The notes beneath the pieces were generated by a model. It made no database searches. It was not told the DNA's origin and worked only from the letters and a program-made list of their open reading frames with translations. Position numbers and translations under genes: made by a program. A stretch of DNA of 64,000 nt. Origin: Cellulomonas marina. Lineage in GTDB: Bacteria; Actinomycetota; Actinomycetes; Actinomycetales; Cellulomonadaceae. The DNA is taken from the NCBI RefSeq assembly GCF_900111925.1, contig NZ_FOKA01000018.1, positions 1 through 64,000 on the forward strand, given 5' to 3'. Below, in pieces: positions 52,107 through 60,947 of the stretch; the first letter of the stretch is position 1, and every line of letters starts with the position of its first letter.

Positions 52107-54032
52107 TCAGCCCGCGGCGAGCACCTCCACCTGGCGGACGAGCTCCGCACGCACGGCCTCGTCGGGCACGAGGCGCGTGACGCGGTCGGTCAGGCCGGCC
52201 CAGTCCCGGGCGTCCAGCGCCGTCAGCAGCTGCTGCAGCTGCCCGGTGGTGACCGGCAGGGCCGCCAGCCGGCTGCGCAGGCCCTCGGCCGTGACCGTCA
52301 CGGAGAAGGTCGTCGTGGCCTCTGCCGTGCCGCCGGCACCCGTGGCGCGCGCGACGAGCACGTGCTCGCCGAACGCGAGATCGGCGGCCGGCACGGAGGC
52401 ACCGTTGGCGACCGGCTCGCCGTCGAGCGTGAGCGTCACCTCGTCGGCGTCCGTCGCGGAAGCGGCCAGGACGACCTCGTCGCCCCGCTCGACCCGGGCG
52501 GCGGCGGTGGGGGCGAGCACGGTGACGGTCGGCTCGTCGGCCGGCGCCGGCGCCGGCTGCTCCTGCGCGACGGCCGACTTCCAGCCGACGAACGCGCCGG
52601 GGCGGTTGGTGATCACGCCGTCGACGCCCGCCTCGGCGAACTGCCGCCACTGGGCGGCGGAGTCGACGGTCCAGACGAAGACGCCGATGCCGGCGGCGTT
52701 GAGCGCCTCGACGGCGTCGAGCCGCGTGGCGAGCGAGGCCGCGGACGGGTTGTACAGCCCGACGCCCAGCTCGCGGGCGTGCGCCACGGGGTCGGCCGCG
52801 ACGTTCCCCAGGTAGCCCGTGGTCAGCTGCGGCGCGTACGCCTTCACCCAGCGCAGGATGCTCGTGTCGAAGGACTGGACGACAACGCGGTCGGCCATGG
52901 CGGAGGCGAGGACGACGTCGACGATGCGCTCGACCTGCGCCTGCGTCTCCGGGCCCTTGATCTCCAGGAGCATCGGGGTCGTCCCGCGGGCGCCGAGCGC
53001 GAGGGTCTCGGCCAGCGTGGGCAGCGGCTCGTCGACGAAGGCCGGGCTGAACCAGGAGCCGGCGTCGAGGCCCTCGACCGTCCGGGTGGGCAACGTCGAC
53101 AGGTCGCCCGTGCCGTCGGTGGTGCGGTCGACGGTGTTGTCGTGCACGACGGAGGGCACGCCGTCGGCGTCCGTCTGCACGTCGATCTCGACGTAGTCGG
53201 CGCCGGAGCGCACCGCCGCCTCGTACGCGGCCAAGGTGTTCTCGGGCGTCACGGAGGAGTACCCGCGGTGCGCCACCGTCACCGGCAGCTCGTCGCCGTC
53301 GAGCACGGGCGTCCACGGCGCGATCTCGGTGACGACCACGTCGTCGATGCTCACGCGCGCGCCGTCCGCCGAGAACCCGAGCACGCCGTCGGCGCTCCGG
53401 GCGATGCGGCCGCTGAGCACCTCCTGCCCCTCGTAGAGCCAGGTCGCGCGGCCGCCCTGCACCTCGACGGCGATGCGGACGTCGCGGCCGACCCCGGCGT
53501 CGCGGGGGGCGGGCGTCGTGAACGGCACGTCCCAGGTGTTCGCGGCGGTCCGCTGCGCGAGCTCGATGCCGTTGCCGGCGGTCGTCGTCGTGCGCATGGC
53601 GGCCTGCGACCACGGCACGGCACCGGACGCGGGGATGTCGAGCACCGCCGCCAGCCACCGCGTGGCGTTGCTGACGGCGTCGAACCGGACCGTCGCCTCG
53701 AGCCGGTAGTTCTCCAGGTGCGGCCCGAAGGTGATGCGCGTGATGCTCCCGGGCTGCCCGACGAGGCGGCCGTCCTGCACGGCCCAGCTCCCGGCGGCCG
53801 CGCGCCACCCGGCGGGCAGGGCGCCGTCGGCCACGTCGTCGAAGTCCTGGGCGTAGGCGACCTCGCCGACGGCGGCCGAGGCGACGAGCGCGGGGGCGGC
53901 GGGTGCGGCGGCGGCCGGCGCGGCGGGCGCGGCGGCCGCGGACGGGGCGAGGAGGGGCACGGCGACGACGCCGGCGACGAGCGCGGCGGCGGCTGCGGCA
54001 GGGGCGGTGCGGGTACGACCGGGGGCGGGCAC
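52107..54032 (-). CDS. Secreted glycerophosphodiester phosphodiesterase
   Basis: A 641-residue exported enzyme. A signal peptide (residues 1 to about 36, AAAAAALVAGVVAVPLLAP) precedes a laminin-G-like sandwich (about 58-238). The GDPD TIM barrel follows with VTVAHRG (His255-Arg256), Glu264 in TPENTL, YVEIDVQ (Glu282, Asp284) and VVHDNTVDRTT (His298), ending ITNRPGAFVGW. An Ig-like domain and a helical tail close the protein. It cleaves glycerophosphodiesters to release glycerol-3-phosphate. The GTG at 54032 has AGGAGGACCT just upstream. It is divergent from a TetR gene. Confidence 0.88.
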   Translation of the reverse strand: MPAPGRTRTAPAAAAAALVAGVVAVPLLAPSAAAAPAAPAAAAPAAPALVASAAVGEVAYAQDFDDVADGALPAGWRAAAGSWAVQDGRLVGQPGSITRITFGPHLENYRLEATVRFDAVSNATRWLAAVLDIPASGAVPWSQAAMRTTTTAGNGIELAQRTAANTWDVPFTTPAPRDAGVGRDVRIAVEVQGGRATWLYEGQEVLSGRIARSADGVLGFSADGARVSIDDVVVTEIAPWTPVLDGDELPVTVAHRGYSSVTPENTLAAYEAAVRSGADYVEIDVQTDADGVPSVVHDNTVDRTTDGTGDLSTLPTRTVEGLDAGSWFSPAFVDEPLPTLAETLALGARGTTPMLLEIKGPETQAQVERIVDVVLASAMADRVVVQSFDTSILRWVKAYAPQLTTGYLGNVAADPVAHARELGVGLYNPSAASLATRLDAVEALNAAGIGVFVWTVDSAAQWRQFAEAGVDGVITNRPGAFVGWKSAVAQEQPAPAPADEPTVTVLAPTAAARVERGDEVVLAASATDADEVTLTLDGEPVANGASVPAADLAFGEHVLVARATGAGGTAEATTTFSVTVTAEGLRSRLAALPVTTGQLQQLLTALDARDWAGLTDRVTRLVPDEAVRAELVRQVEVLAAG

Positions 54033-54257
54033 AGGTCCTCCTGGGTGCGGGGGTGGGGAGGGCCCCGACGCTAGGAAGCGCTGGTGAACGGGCTGGGACG
54101 TGCCGGAGAACGGTTCCCGGCGAGCGGTCGGCGCCGCGGCGACGATCGCTCGCCTCCCGGCACGGCTGAGCCGCGTCCACCGTCCGGCGGTCGCCGCGCA
54201 GCCGGTGCGGCGGCAGACTGGCACGGCGCCGCGACGGCGGTGCGGGAAGGGGCGGGC

Positions 54258-54998
54258 ATGGCACGGACGACGCCGGACGGGGCGCCCTCGAGGTCCCGTC
54301 TCCCCGCACGCACGACGGATCGCGCCCCCCTCAGCCGGCCGGTCGTCGTCGAGGCAGCGATCGCCTACATCGACGCCCAGGGCCTGCCGGGTCTCACCAT
54401 GCGCAGCCTCGGTCAGTCGCTCGGCGTCGAGGCCATGTCGTTGTACCGGTACGTCAACGGCCGGGAGGACCTGCTCGAGGCCGTGGTCGACCACCTCGTC
54501 GGCCGCCTGCGCCTGGACCCCGCGGACGAGCTGGCGCCGGCGGACGGCTGGCAGGGCTACCTGCAGTGGCTCGCGCACGGGGTGCGGGCGCTGGCCCACG
54601 ACCACCCGAACGCCTTCCCGCTCGTCGCCACCCGGCACCCGGCCGCGCCGTGGCTGCGGCCCCCGCTGCGGAGCCTCGACGTCGTCGAGGACTTCCTCGG
54701 CGCCCTGACCTCGCGCGGGTTCTCCGACGAGGCAGCCGTCGCCGCCTACCGCGCGTTCTCGAGCTTCCTGCTCGGCCACCTGCTGCTCGAGGCGGCCTCG
54801 CGCGGCGCGAGCACCGCGCCGGTGGAGGAGCCCCTCGACGAGGGGGACGCCGACGTCCCCCAGGACGACACCGACCTGCGCGACTACCCGCAGACCGAAC
54901 GGCTGCGGGAGCTGCTGTCGCAGAACCACGACGACGAGGAGTTCGAGGTGGCGCTGGAGAGCCTCCTCGACCGCCTCGACCTGCTCGTCAGCCAGTAG
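54258..54998 (+). CDS. TetR-family regulator
   Basis: A 246-residue repressor. The helix-turn-helix is PVVVEAAIAYIDAQGLPGLT then MRSLGQSLGVEAMSLYRYVN. The C-terminal domain is of the TetR_C type seen in tetracycline-repressor relatives (LHRLR-like helices, RAFSSFLLGHLLLEAASRG). The Asp/Glu-rich loop (about 190-215) is specific to this protein. It is divergent from the phosphodiesterase gene by 225 bp and may control it. A shared terminator follows. Confidence 0.88.
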   Translation: MARTTPDGAPSRSRLPARTTDRAPLSRPVVVEAAIAYIDAQGLPGLTMRSLGQSLGVEAMSLYRYVNGREDLLEAVVDHLVGRLRLDPADELAPADGWQGYLQWLAHGVRALAHDHPNAFPLVATRHPAAPWLRPPLRSLDVVEDFLGALTSRGFSDEAAVAAYRAFSSFLLGHLLLEAASRGASTAPVEEPLDEGDADVPQDDTDLRDYPQTERLRELLSQNHDDEEFEVALESLLDRLDLLVSQ

Positions 54999-55000
54999 CG

Positions 55001-55047
55001 CCGCAGCCCCTCGCCCGACGGACGGGTCCGTCGAGGAGGGGCTGCGG
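55001..55047. terminator. Bidirectional terminator between tetR and channel gene
   Basis: CCGCAGCCCCTC (55001-55012) pairs over 12 bp with GAGGGGCTGCGG (55036-55047). An inner GACGGA/TCCGTC stem extends it. It lies between convergent genes and should serve both. Confidence 0.75.
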
Positions 55048-55083
55048 GGCGGACCGGTCGGCGCCGTGCGGCGCCGCGACGGG

Positions 55084-55830
55084 TCAGGGCAGGCGCGGCG
55101 AGCGGGCCGTGGCGCCGGTGGTGCCGGTCGTGCCCGTCGTGCCCTGCGCGCTCGCGGCGAGGCCGGCGGCCTGGTCGCGGACGGACGGGGCGGCCTCCGC
55201 CTGGCGCTTGGCCTTCGGGGCCTCGGCCTCCGCCTTGGTCAGGTAGGCCTCCCACCGGGACTGCATGGGCTTGACCAGCCCGCCGCCGACGCCGACGACG
55301 AGGATCCCGCCGACCGTCGCCAGCACGGCGACGAGCACCGGCGTCGTGACGGTCGTGGCGATGCCGACCTGGTTGAGCGCGGCGATGATGCCCAGGCCGA
55401 GCACGAACACCGCGGCGATGTTGGCGAGGACCTTGCCGTAGGACAGGGCGCCGAGGGTGCCGACGATGAGCTCGCGGACGGCCGTGGCGATCGCGGCGGC
55501 CACGACGACGATGACGATCGCCACGACGAGCTTCGGCAGGAACGCGATGATGCTGGCGAGCAGGTCGCCGATGGGGTTGCGGCCGAAGACGCCGAACGCG
55601 GCCTGCAGGACGACGAGCACGAGCGCGTAGTACACGATCTTGGCGACGACGTCGGACGCGTCGTACTTGCTCTGCGCCAGGGCCTTCTTCACGCCGCCGC
55701 GCTCGACGAGGCGGTCGAACCCGACGCGGTCGAGGACCTTGTCGAGCGCCTTCGAGATGAGCTTCGCGACGATCAGGCCGATGACGAGGATGACGAGGAA
55801 GGCGACGAGCTTCGGGACGAAGACCGCCAC
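55084..55830 (-). CDS. Small mechanosensitive-channel-like membrane protein
   Basis: A 248-residue protein of the conserved TM-helix (CmpX/MscS-like) type. Hydrophobic spans include VFVPKLVAFLVILVIGLIVA, LALVLVVLQAAFGVFG-like and VVAIVIVVVAAAIATAVREL, with DRVGFDRLVERGGVKKAL between. The tail is Ala/Thr-rich and disordered. The GTG at 55830 is the first ordinary start, but homologous sequence (RDALEDALATVAV) begins eleven codons earlier at an ATC (55863) that has AGGAGA 7 nt before it. The start may therefore be non-canonical or mutated. Confidence 0.75.
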   Translation of the reverse strand: MAVFVPKLVAFLVILVIGLIVAKLISKALDKVLDRVGFDRLVERGGVKKALAQSKYDASDVVAKIVYYALVLVVLQAAFGVFGRNPIGDLLASIIAFLPKLVVAIVIVVVAAAIATAVRELIVGTLGALSYGKVLANIAAVFVLGLGIIAALNQVGIATTVTTPVLVAVLATVGGILVVGVGGGLVKPMQSRWEAYLTKAEAEAPKAKRQAEAAPSVRDQAAGLAASAQGTTGTTGTTGATARSPRLP

Positions 55831-55946
55831 CGTCGCCAGGGCGTCCTCGAGGGCGTCGCGGATGGGTTGTTCTCCTGGTTCGGACCTCGCCGGTGCGGCG
55901 TCGGTGCGCGCCCCGGCGTCGGCCCGAGGGACCGACGGATGACAGC

Positions 55947-55959
55947 CTTACGGCGTAAG
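55947..55959 (-). promoter_or_regulatory. Inverted repeat CTTACGGCGTAAG before the channel gene
   Basis: A perfect CTTAC-GGC-GTAAG repeat about 90 nt upstream of the gene. A close variant lies at 56982-56995 upstream of the PRC-barrel gene, which suggests a shared regulator or promoter class. Confidence 0.45.
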
Positions 55960-55978
55960 TCAGGCCCGCAACCGGAAC

Positions 55979-56021
55979 GGGCGGAGGGCGGGGCGCGTCG
56001 TGCGCGCCCCGCCCTCCGCCC
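55979..56021 (-). terminator. Very strong hairpin after the PRC-barrel gene
   Basis: GGGCGGAGGGCGGGGCGC (55979-55996) pairs perfectly over 18 bp with 56004-56021 around a 7-nt loop, 53 nt past the stop. Confidence 0.8.
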
Positions 56022-56074
56022 GTCGTGCTCCTGGTGGTCGACGGCCGTCCTGGCGACGGCCGGACCGGTCAGGG

Positions 56075-56926
56075 TCAGATCCCGCGGGTGCCCGTGCCGT
56101 CAGCACGGCCGTCCGTGGCCGACGTGACGTCGCCCTCGAGCTCGATGCGCTCCTTGCGCGTGGTCTCGTTCACCGTCTCGGTGTCGGTGACGACGTCCTT
56201 GTCGAGGCGGACGCGCTCGACCGGGACGGTCTCCTTGGTCACGACGGCACGCTCCTCGGTGAGGACGACCTCGTGCTCCTCCTCCGACAGGTCCGGGCCG
56301 GCGAGCGCGTCGCCGACGTTGGCGTCGGTGATCGGCTCGCGCTCCAGGCGGACCTCCTCGCGCGTCACGGGCACCGTGACGGTCTGGTTCTCCGTGACGA
56401 TGTACTTGCGGAGGCGGGCGCGACCGGTGGCGACGCGCTCGGTGCCCACGTTCAGACGCTCCTCCGAGCGGGTCATGGCGTCGTCCGTCGTCGGGCCGCT
56501 GGTGTCGTGGCCCACCGTGCCGGCGGCGTCGAGGTCCGAGGTCCCCGTCGTGCCGTAGCCGGCGGTGCCCGTCGTCGCGTAGTCCGCGGTGCCGTAGCCG
56601 GCCGAGGTGCCGCCGACGCCGTAGTACGTGTAGAGCTCGTCCTCCTCGGCCTCGGACAGGTGGCCGTCCGCGTCGATGCGCGGCGCGCCCTTGACCTTGT
56701 CCTTGTCGAACGGCACGACGATCTGGTCACCGCGGACCGTGGCCTGGTCCAGCGGGATGAAGGACTCGCTGGTGCCGAAGAAGCCCGTCGAGACGGTGAT
56801 CCACTGGGGCTCGCCGGTCTGGTCGTCCAGGAAGACCTGGCCCAGCTTGCCGATCTTGTCCCCGTCGCTGCCGACGACCGTCGCGCCGGACGTCATGAGG
56901 GCCTGGATCTCACTGGTGTCGATCAT
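56075..56926 (-). CDS. PRC-barrel / DUF2382 stress-associated protein
   Basis: A 283-residue protein. Residues 8-80 form a PRC barrel (VVGSDGDKIGKLGQVFLDD, FIPLDQATVRGDQIVVPFDK). A Tyr/Gly/Thr-rich linker follows, then DUF2382 (EERLNVGTERVATGRARLRK, TVTVPVTREEVRLEREPI). Such proteins are widespread in Deinococcus and Actinobacteria and are linked to stress and envelope functions without a set activity. The ATG at 56926 is clear. The repeat motif at 56982-56995 may control it. Confidence 0.88.
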   Translation of the reverse strand: MIDTSEIQALMTSGATVVGSDGDKIGKLGQVFLDDQTGEPQWITVSTGFFGTSESFIPLDQATVRGDQIVVPFDKDKVKGAPRIDADGHLSEAEEDELYTYYGVGGTSAGYGTADYATTGTAGYGTTGTSDLDAAGTVGHDTSGPTTDDAMTRSEERLNVGTERVATGRARLRKYIVTENQTVTVPVTREEVRLEREPITDANVGDALAGPDLSEEEHEVVLTEERAVVTKETVPVERVRLDKDVVTDTETVNETTRKERIELEGDVTSATDGRADGTGTRGI

Positions 56927-56981
56927 GCGTCGCTCGCTCTCTGTCGCTGCTGACGAGGCGGTGCCCGGGCGGGCCCGCCGA

Positions 56982-56995
56982 CTTACAACGTAAAG
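56982..56995 (-). promoter_or_regulatory. Inverted repeat CTTACAACGTAAAG before the PRC-barrel gene
   Basis: An imperfect copy of the repeat found upstream of the neighbouring channel gene, here 56-69 nt before the ATG. Both copies are rare TA-containing islands in very GC-rich DNA. Confidence 0.45.
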
Positions 56996-57171
56996 GCGTC
57001 TCTCGGGTGCCGCATCCGGACGCGAGCGGCGGGTGTCGAGGACGGGCCGCCCGTCGTCGCCCGCAGGTGCTAGGCACCGGCACCCGCGGGCTGCCAGGCT
57101 CTCCCCGTCACCACCGCGAGGCCGACGGCGGTGGCGGGGACTGGCCGGCGTCGGCACCGGAGGGAGCGGGC

Positions 57172-57654
57172 ATGGGATTCCTGGACAAGGCGAAGGCCGC
57201 CGCCACGGACCTGGCGGCCAAGGCCGACACGGCGCTGGCGAGCTCGGGGCTCGGCGGACCGGGTGGCGGGTTCGGGCTGGGCGGGGCGAACGTCGACACG
57301 CTGTTCCGCGACCTCGGCGTCCTCGCCTACCTCGAGGCCGCCGGTCGCCCGGTCGACACGGCCGAGCGCGAGCGGGTCCTCGCCGCGCTGCGCGAGGCGG
57401 AGCAGCGGGGCGCGATCCCCTCGTTCGCCCTGCGGACGACCCCACCGCCGGCACCGGGCGCGTACCCGCCGGCACCCGGCGCCTACCCGCCGCCGCCCGG
57501 TGCGCACGCGGCGCCCGGCGCGCACGTGCCCCCGCCGCCCGGCGGTCCGCAGGGGGCACCGCCCGCGACGGGCTCGTCGACGCCACCTCCGGCCGCACCC
57601 CCGGCTGCACCGCCACCGCCCCCGTCCTGGGCCGCGGGCGGCGACACCCGCTGA
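57172..57654 (+). CDS. Small protein with proline-rich tail
   Basis: A 160-residue protein. It starts MGFLDKAKAAATDLAAKADT, an amphipathic helix, then NVDTLFRDLGVLAYLEAAGR and ERERVLAALREAEQRG. The last about 70 residues are Pro/Ala/Gly repeats (PAPGAYPPAPGAYPPPPGAH). Such proteins with GFLDK starts are common in actinobacteria; no function is known. GGGAG precedes the ATG at 57172. Confidence 0.75.
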   Translation: MGFLDKAKAAATDLAAKADTALASSGLGGPGGGFGLGGANVDTLFRDLGVLAYLEAAGRPVDTAERERVLAALREAEQRGAIPSFALRTTPPPAPGAYPPAPGAYPPPPGAHAAPGAHVPPPPGGPQGAPPATGSSTPPPAAPPAAPPPPPSWAAGGDTR

Positions 57655-57789
57655 CGCGCCCCGTCCGCCGGGCGGGTGACCGGCGGACGGGGGACGGGAC
57701 CACCGCCCGCTCAGGAGCGGCCGCTCCGGCGACGACGCCGTGGGCAGCCCGCCGAGCCGGCGCGGGCTCCCCGCCCACCCGTGGGAGAT

Positions 57790-57849
57790 GCCGTGACGCC
57801 CGCCGTGACCCACGCCGTGACCCACGCCGTGACGCCTGCCGTGCCCCTC
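57790..57849. repeat. Five 12-nt tandem units at the start of the next gene
   Basis: Units of the form gccgtgacccac, the first two and last two with small changes. They supply several in-frame GTG codons, so the exact translation start is uncertain. Confidence 0.7.
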
Positions 57850-58482
57850 GCCCCCACCCCACCCGCGCACCCGGACGTCGTCGCCACGGGCGCGGGCGGC
57901 CCGCTCGTGTTCCCCGGCGCCGAGGGGCTCCCGAGCGGGGCGGCGGCCGTCCGGGCGGTGGCCGCCGACGTCCACCTCCTGCACGCGGCGCTCGCAGCCC
58001 GGACCGCAGGACGCGCACTGCGCGGGACGCACGAGCAGGACCTGCTCGCGCTGTCGCAGGCGCACGGGCGCGCGCTCGCGGACGTCCTGGCCGCCGTCCC
58101 GGGGGCGGTGCTCGCGTCCGCGTGCGGCCGCACCGCCGCGCACTTCCGTCCGCTCGACGAGGCGGGCGTCGCCGACGCGCTGCGCCGGCGCCACCGCCCT
58201 GTCCTCGACCACACCCTGCTCGTCCCGCACACGCAGGGCGGCTACCTGCGCACGTCGCTCGTCGTCGCCTTCGGCGCCGGCGGCCACTGGGAGCAGCAGA
58301 CCTCCGCCCCCTACGCGGCGCACCCCGCGGACACCGCGGGGTCCGCCCTCGCGCGGTCCACCGGCTACCGGCGCGACGTCCAGCACTGGACGGCGGCGAT
58401 GAACGCGTGGGTGGCCGCCGACCGGTGGCGGCCCGGGGACGACGAGCTCGAGGCGCTGTGGTCCCGGTGGCTCCGCGCGTGA
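57793..58482 (+). CDS. Hypothetical protein with 12-nt repeat leader
   Basis: A 229-residue protein I do not recognise. After VTPAVTHAVTHAVTPAV the sequence is mixed helix/strand: [37 protein letters not shown] and HWEQQTSAPYAAHPAD. No signal peptide or catalytic motif is visible. GTG at 57793 has GGGAG 6 nt upstream; upstream GTGs (57676, 57781) are also in frame. Confidence 0.6.
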   Translation: MTPAVTHAVTHAVTPAVPLAPTPPAHPDVVATGAGGPLVFPGAEGLPSGAAAVRAVAADVHLLHAALAARTAGRALRGTHEQDLLALSQAHGRALADVLAAVPGAVLASACGRTAAHFRPLDEAGVADALRRRHRPVLDHTLLVPHTQGGYLRTSLVVAFGAGGHWEQQTSAPYAAHPADTAGSALARSTGYRRDVQHWTAAMNAWVAADRWRPGDDELEALWSRWLRA

Positions 58483-58560
58483 CACGGCCGGGGCAGCCGT
58501 GCCATCACGCCTGTCAGCCGCGAGGTCCGGGCCTCTCGCGCGGCGCCCGCGCCGACCGCG

Positions 58561-59805
58561 TCAGCCGAGCGTGACCGACGTGGTCCTGCCACCCGCGGTG
58601 ACGCGGTACTCCCCGGCGAAGCCCTCCACGGCGACCCGTCCCTCGTCGTCGGTCCGGACGGTGGTCGGCGACAGCCACCACGCGCCCTTCACGAGCCCGT
58701 GCAGCGCGTCGTACGACGGCTTCGTCGTGCCGTCGGCGCGCACGAGCCCGACGGGCGCGCCCAGCCACGACCCGGCGTCCGTGATACCCCAGTAGGTGAT
58801 GGCGTCGACGGCCGGGTGCTCCAGCAGCGTCGTGTAGTGCCGGACCATCTCGTCCGCCTGGCGCTCCTCGCCCTCGGGCGTCGTCGGCCAGGACGGGATC
58901 TGGTAGTCGTTCAGGTCGTCGATCTCCGGCGGCATGAGGTGGCCCGAGACGAGCGTGGTCTCCGTGAAGTGCAGCGGCAGGCCGAAGCGGCTGAACCGCT
59001 CCAGCACGTCCTGCGTCTTCTCCTCGCCCCAGTAGCCCTGGTGCATGTGGCTCTGCAGGCCCAGGGCGTCGATGCGGATCCCGGCCTCCAGGCACTCCTC
59101 GACGAGCCGCTCGTACGCCGGCGACATGTTGAAGTCGTTGAGCAGGAGCTGGATCCCCGGGTTGCCGGCGCGCGCCGTCTCGAAGGCCAGCCGCACGGTC
59201 TCCACCTGCCCGAGCCGCTGGCACAGCCGCGTGAGGCCGTTCTCCTCCTTGTCGAAGACCGGCATGATGACGACCTCGTTGATGGCGTCCCAGAGGTCGA
59301 CGACGCCGGCGAAGTCCGTGACCTCGCGCGTGATGCGGGCACGGAGGACCTGCTCCACCTCGTCGGACGGCAGGTCCAGCAGCCACTGCGGAGCCAGGGT
59401 GTGCCAGGCCAGCGGGTGGCCCTTGACCCGCACCCCGTGGTCGACGAACCACTGCGCCGTCCGCAGCAGCCGCTGCGTGTCCGGGCGGCCGCGCTCGGGC
59501 TCGAACGCCGCCCAGTAGAAGGGCAGCGTGGCGAAGTTGAACAGACCGGTCCAGAGCTCGGCCAGCAGCGGGCCCTGAGAGGGGTCGGCGCCGCCGAAGG
59601 GGTTGTCGGGGATCGCCTCGGTCTCGCCGTTGGCGAGCGGGATGAGGTCGAAGCCGATGTTGCCGAAGCCGAAGGCGTGGGCCGTCTGCTCGACGACGAC
59701 GTCCGTGTCCGCCAGGAGGCGGCCGGCCCCGTCGAGGACCACCACCTCGGACCGGCGCAGCCGGTGACGCAGGGGCTCGGCGACGGTCAGCGCTGCGACG
59801 TGCAT
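58561..59805 (-). CDS. GH10 endo-1,4-beta-xylanase, intracellular type
   Basis: A 414-residue glycoside hydrolase family 10 enzyme that hydrolyses beta-1,4-xylan or xylo-oligomers. The acid/base Glu177 is in LWDAINEVV and the nucleophile Glu282 in HFTETTLVSG. VKGHPLAWHTLAPQWL and AITYWGITDAGSWLG are further family blocks. There is no signal peptide before the first strand (LTVAEPLRHRLRR), so it probably works on imported xylo-oligosaccharides. The ATG at 59805 lies 36 nt from a CGAAAGTTTCG operator. It is divergent from the LacI repressor. Confidence 0.9.
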   Translation of the reverse strand: MHVAALTVAEPLRHRLRRSEVVVLDGAGRLLADTDVVVEQTAHAFGFGNIGFDLIPLANGETEAIPDNPFGGADPSQGPLLAELWTGLFNFATLPFYWAAFEPERGRPDTQRLLRTAQWFVDHGVRVKGHPLAWHTLAPQWLLDLPSDEVEQVLRARITREVTDFAGVVDLWDAINEVVIMPVFDKEENGLTRLCQRLGQVETVRLAFETARAGNPGIQLLLNDFNMSPAYERLVEECLEAGIRIDALGLQSHMHQGYWGEEKTQDVLERFSRFGLPLHFTETTLVSGHLMPPEIDDLNDYQIPSWPTTPEGEERQADEMVRHYTTLLEHPAVDAITYWGITDAGSWLGAPVGLVRADGTTKPSYDALHGLVKGAWWLSPTTVRTDDEGRVAVEGFAGEYRVTAGGRTTSVTLG

Positions 59806-59840
59806 CGGTGCACTCCTCGGAGGGACGGCGGTACCGGCCA

Positions 59841-59851
59841 CGAAAGTTTCG
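59841..59851. promoter_or_regulatory. LacI-type operator CGAAAGTTTCG
   Basis: A perfect 11-bp palindrome between the divergent xylanase and lacI-type genes. CGAA-N-TTCG palindromes of this kind are the usual targets of LacI-type xylan/xylose repressors in actinomycetes. The promoters of both genes should lie in the 112-bp gap around it. Confidence 0.7.
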
Positions 59852-59917
59852 GGACCTTTTCCGGCGGCGGTACGGTAGGTCGGCGTCGGCACGGCGTCAA
59901 CGCGGGACGGAGCAGCG

Positions 59918-60937
59918 GTGGCGGGTCGCGGGGGCGTGCGGATCGCGGAGATCGCCGCGGCGGCCGGTGTCTCGGTGCCGACGGTGTCCAAGGTGCTGAA
60001 CGGCCGCCCGGGGGTGTCGGCGGCCACCCGTGCCCAGGTCGAGCACCTGCTGGTCGAGCACGGGTACGAGCGGCGCGGGCGCTCGGGGTCCCAGACCGTC
60101 GGGCTCGTCGACTTCGTCATCAGCGACCTGGGCACGCAGTGGGCCACGGCCCTCCTGCGCGGTGCCGAGGCGGAGGCGTCGCGGCTCGGCGTCGGCCTGG
60201 TGGTCACGGCCGCGCACGGCCGGCCGGTGGGCACGCCGGACTGGCTGGAGCACGTGCTCACGCGCGGCACCGACGGCGTCGTCCTCGTGGTGTCCGAGCT
60301 GCTCGACGCCGGACGCGAGGAGCTCCTGCGGCTGCGGACGCCGGTCGTCCTCGTCGACCCCGTCGGCACGCGCACCGAGCGCCTCCCCACCGTGGCCGCG
60401 ACCGACTGGGCCGGCGGCCGGGACGCGACCGAGCACCTGCTGGGCCTCGGCCACCGCCGCATCGGCTTCGTCACCGGGCCGCCGGAGCAGGAGTGCCACC
60501 GCGACCGCCTGGACGGCTACCGGGCCGCGCTGCTGCGCGCGGGGATCACGCCCGACCCGGCGCTCGTGCGGCACGGCGACTCCCTCGTCGCCGGGGGCCG
60601 GCGGTACGGCGAGGAGCTCCTGCGCCTGCCCGAGCCGCCGACCGCGATCATCAGCGGGTCCGACGAGCAGGCCTACGGCGTGTACGCCGCCGCGCGGGCG
60701 CTCGGCGTGGACGTCCCGGGCCGGCTGTCCGTCGTCGGCTTCGACGACGTCGACCTGTGCCAGTGGGTCACGCCGCCGCTGACCACGGTCCGGCAGCCGC
60801 TGGCGGGCATGGCCCGGGAGGCGACGCGGATGGTCGTCGAGCTGTCGCGGGGCGGGGAGCCGCCCGCCGCCCGCACGGAGCTCGCGACGTCGCTGGTCGT
60901 GCGCGCGTCGACGGCGCCGCCGCCGCCCGCACGCTGA
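59918..60937 (+). CDS. LacI-family transcriptional regulator, probable xylan-utilisation repressor
   Basis: A 339-residue LacI protein. The helix-turn-helix is AEIAAAAGVSVPTVSKVLNG, then the hinge helix ends HGYERR. The periplasmic-binding-like core has VGLVDFVISDLGTQW, GHRRIGFVTGP, AIISGSDEQAYGVY and SVVGFDDVDLC. It starts at a GTG 66 nt from the palindromic operator and is convergent with the GH42 gene. The ligand is probably a xylo-oligosaccharide or xylose. Confidence 0.92.
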   Translation: MAGRGGVRIAEIAAAAGVSVPTVSKVLNGRPGVSAATRAQVEHLLVEHGYERRGRSGSQTVGLVDFVISDLGTQWATALLRGAEAEASRLGVGLVVTAAHGRPVGTPDWLEHVLTRGTDGVVLVVSELLDAGREELLRLRTPVVLVDPVGTRTERLPTVAATDWAGGRDATEHLLGLGHRRIGFVTGPPEQECHRDRLDGYRAALLRAGITPDPALVRHGDSLVAGGRRYGEELLRLPEPPTAIISGSDEQAYGVYAAARALGVDVPGRLSVVGFDDVDLCQWVTPPLTTVRQPLAGMAREATRMVVELSRGGEPPAARTELATSLVVRASTAPPPPAR

Positions 60938-60947
60938 CCTCGTGTCC

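Noticed and set aside
57790..57849. 12-nt tandem repeats as a CRISPR array
   Set aside because: Units are contiguous without spacers and lie within a coding frame.
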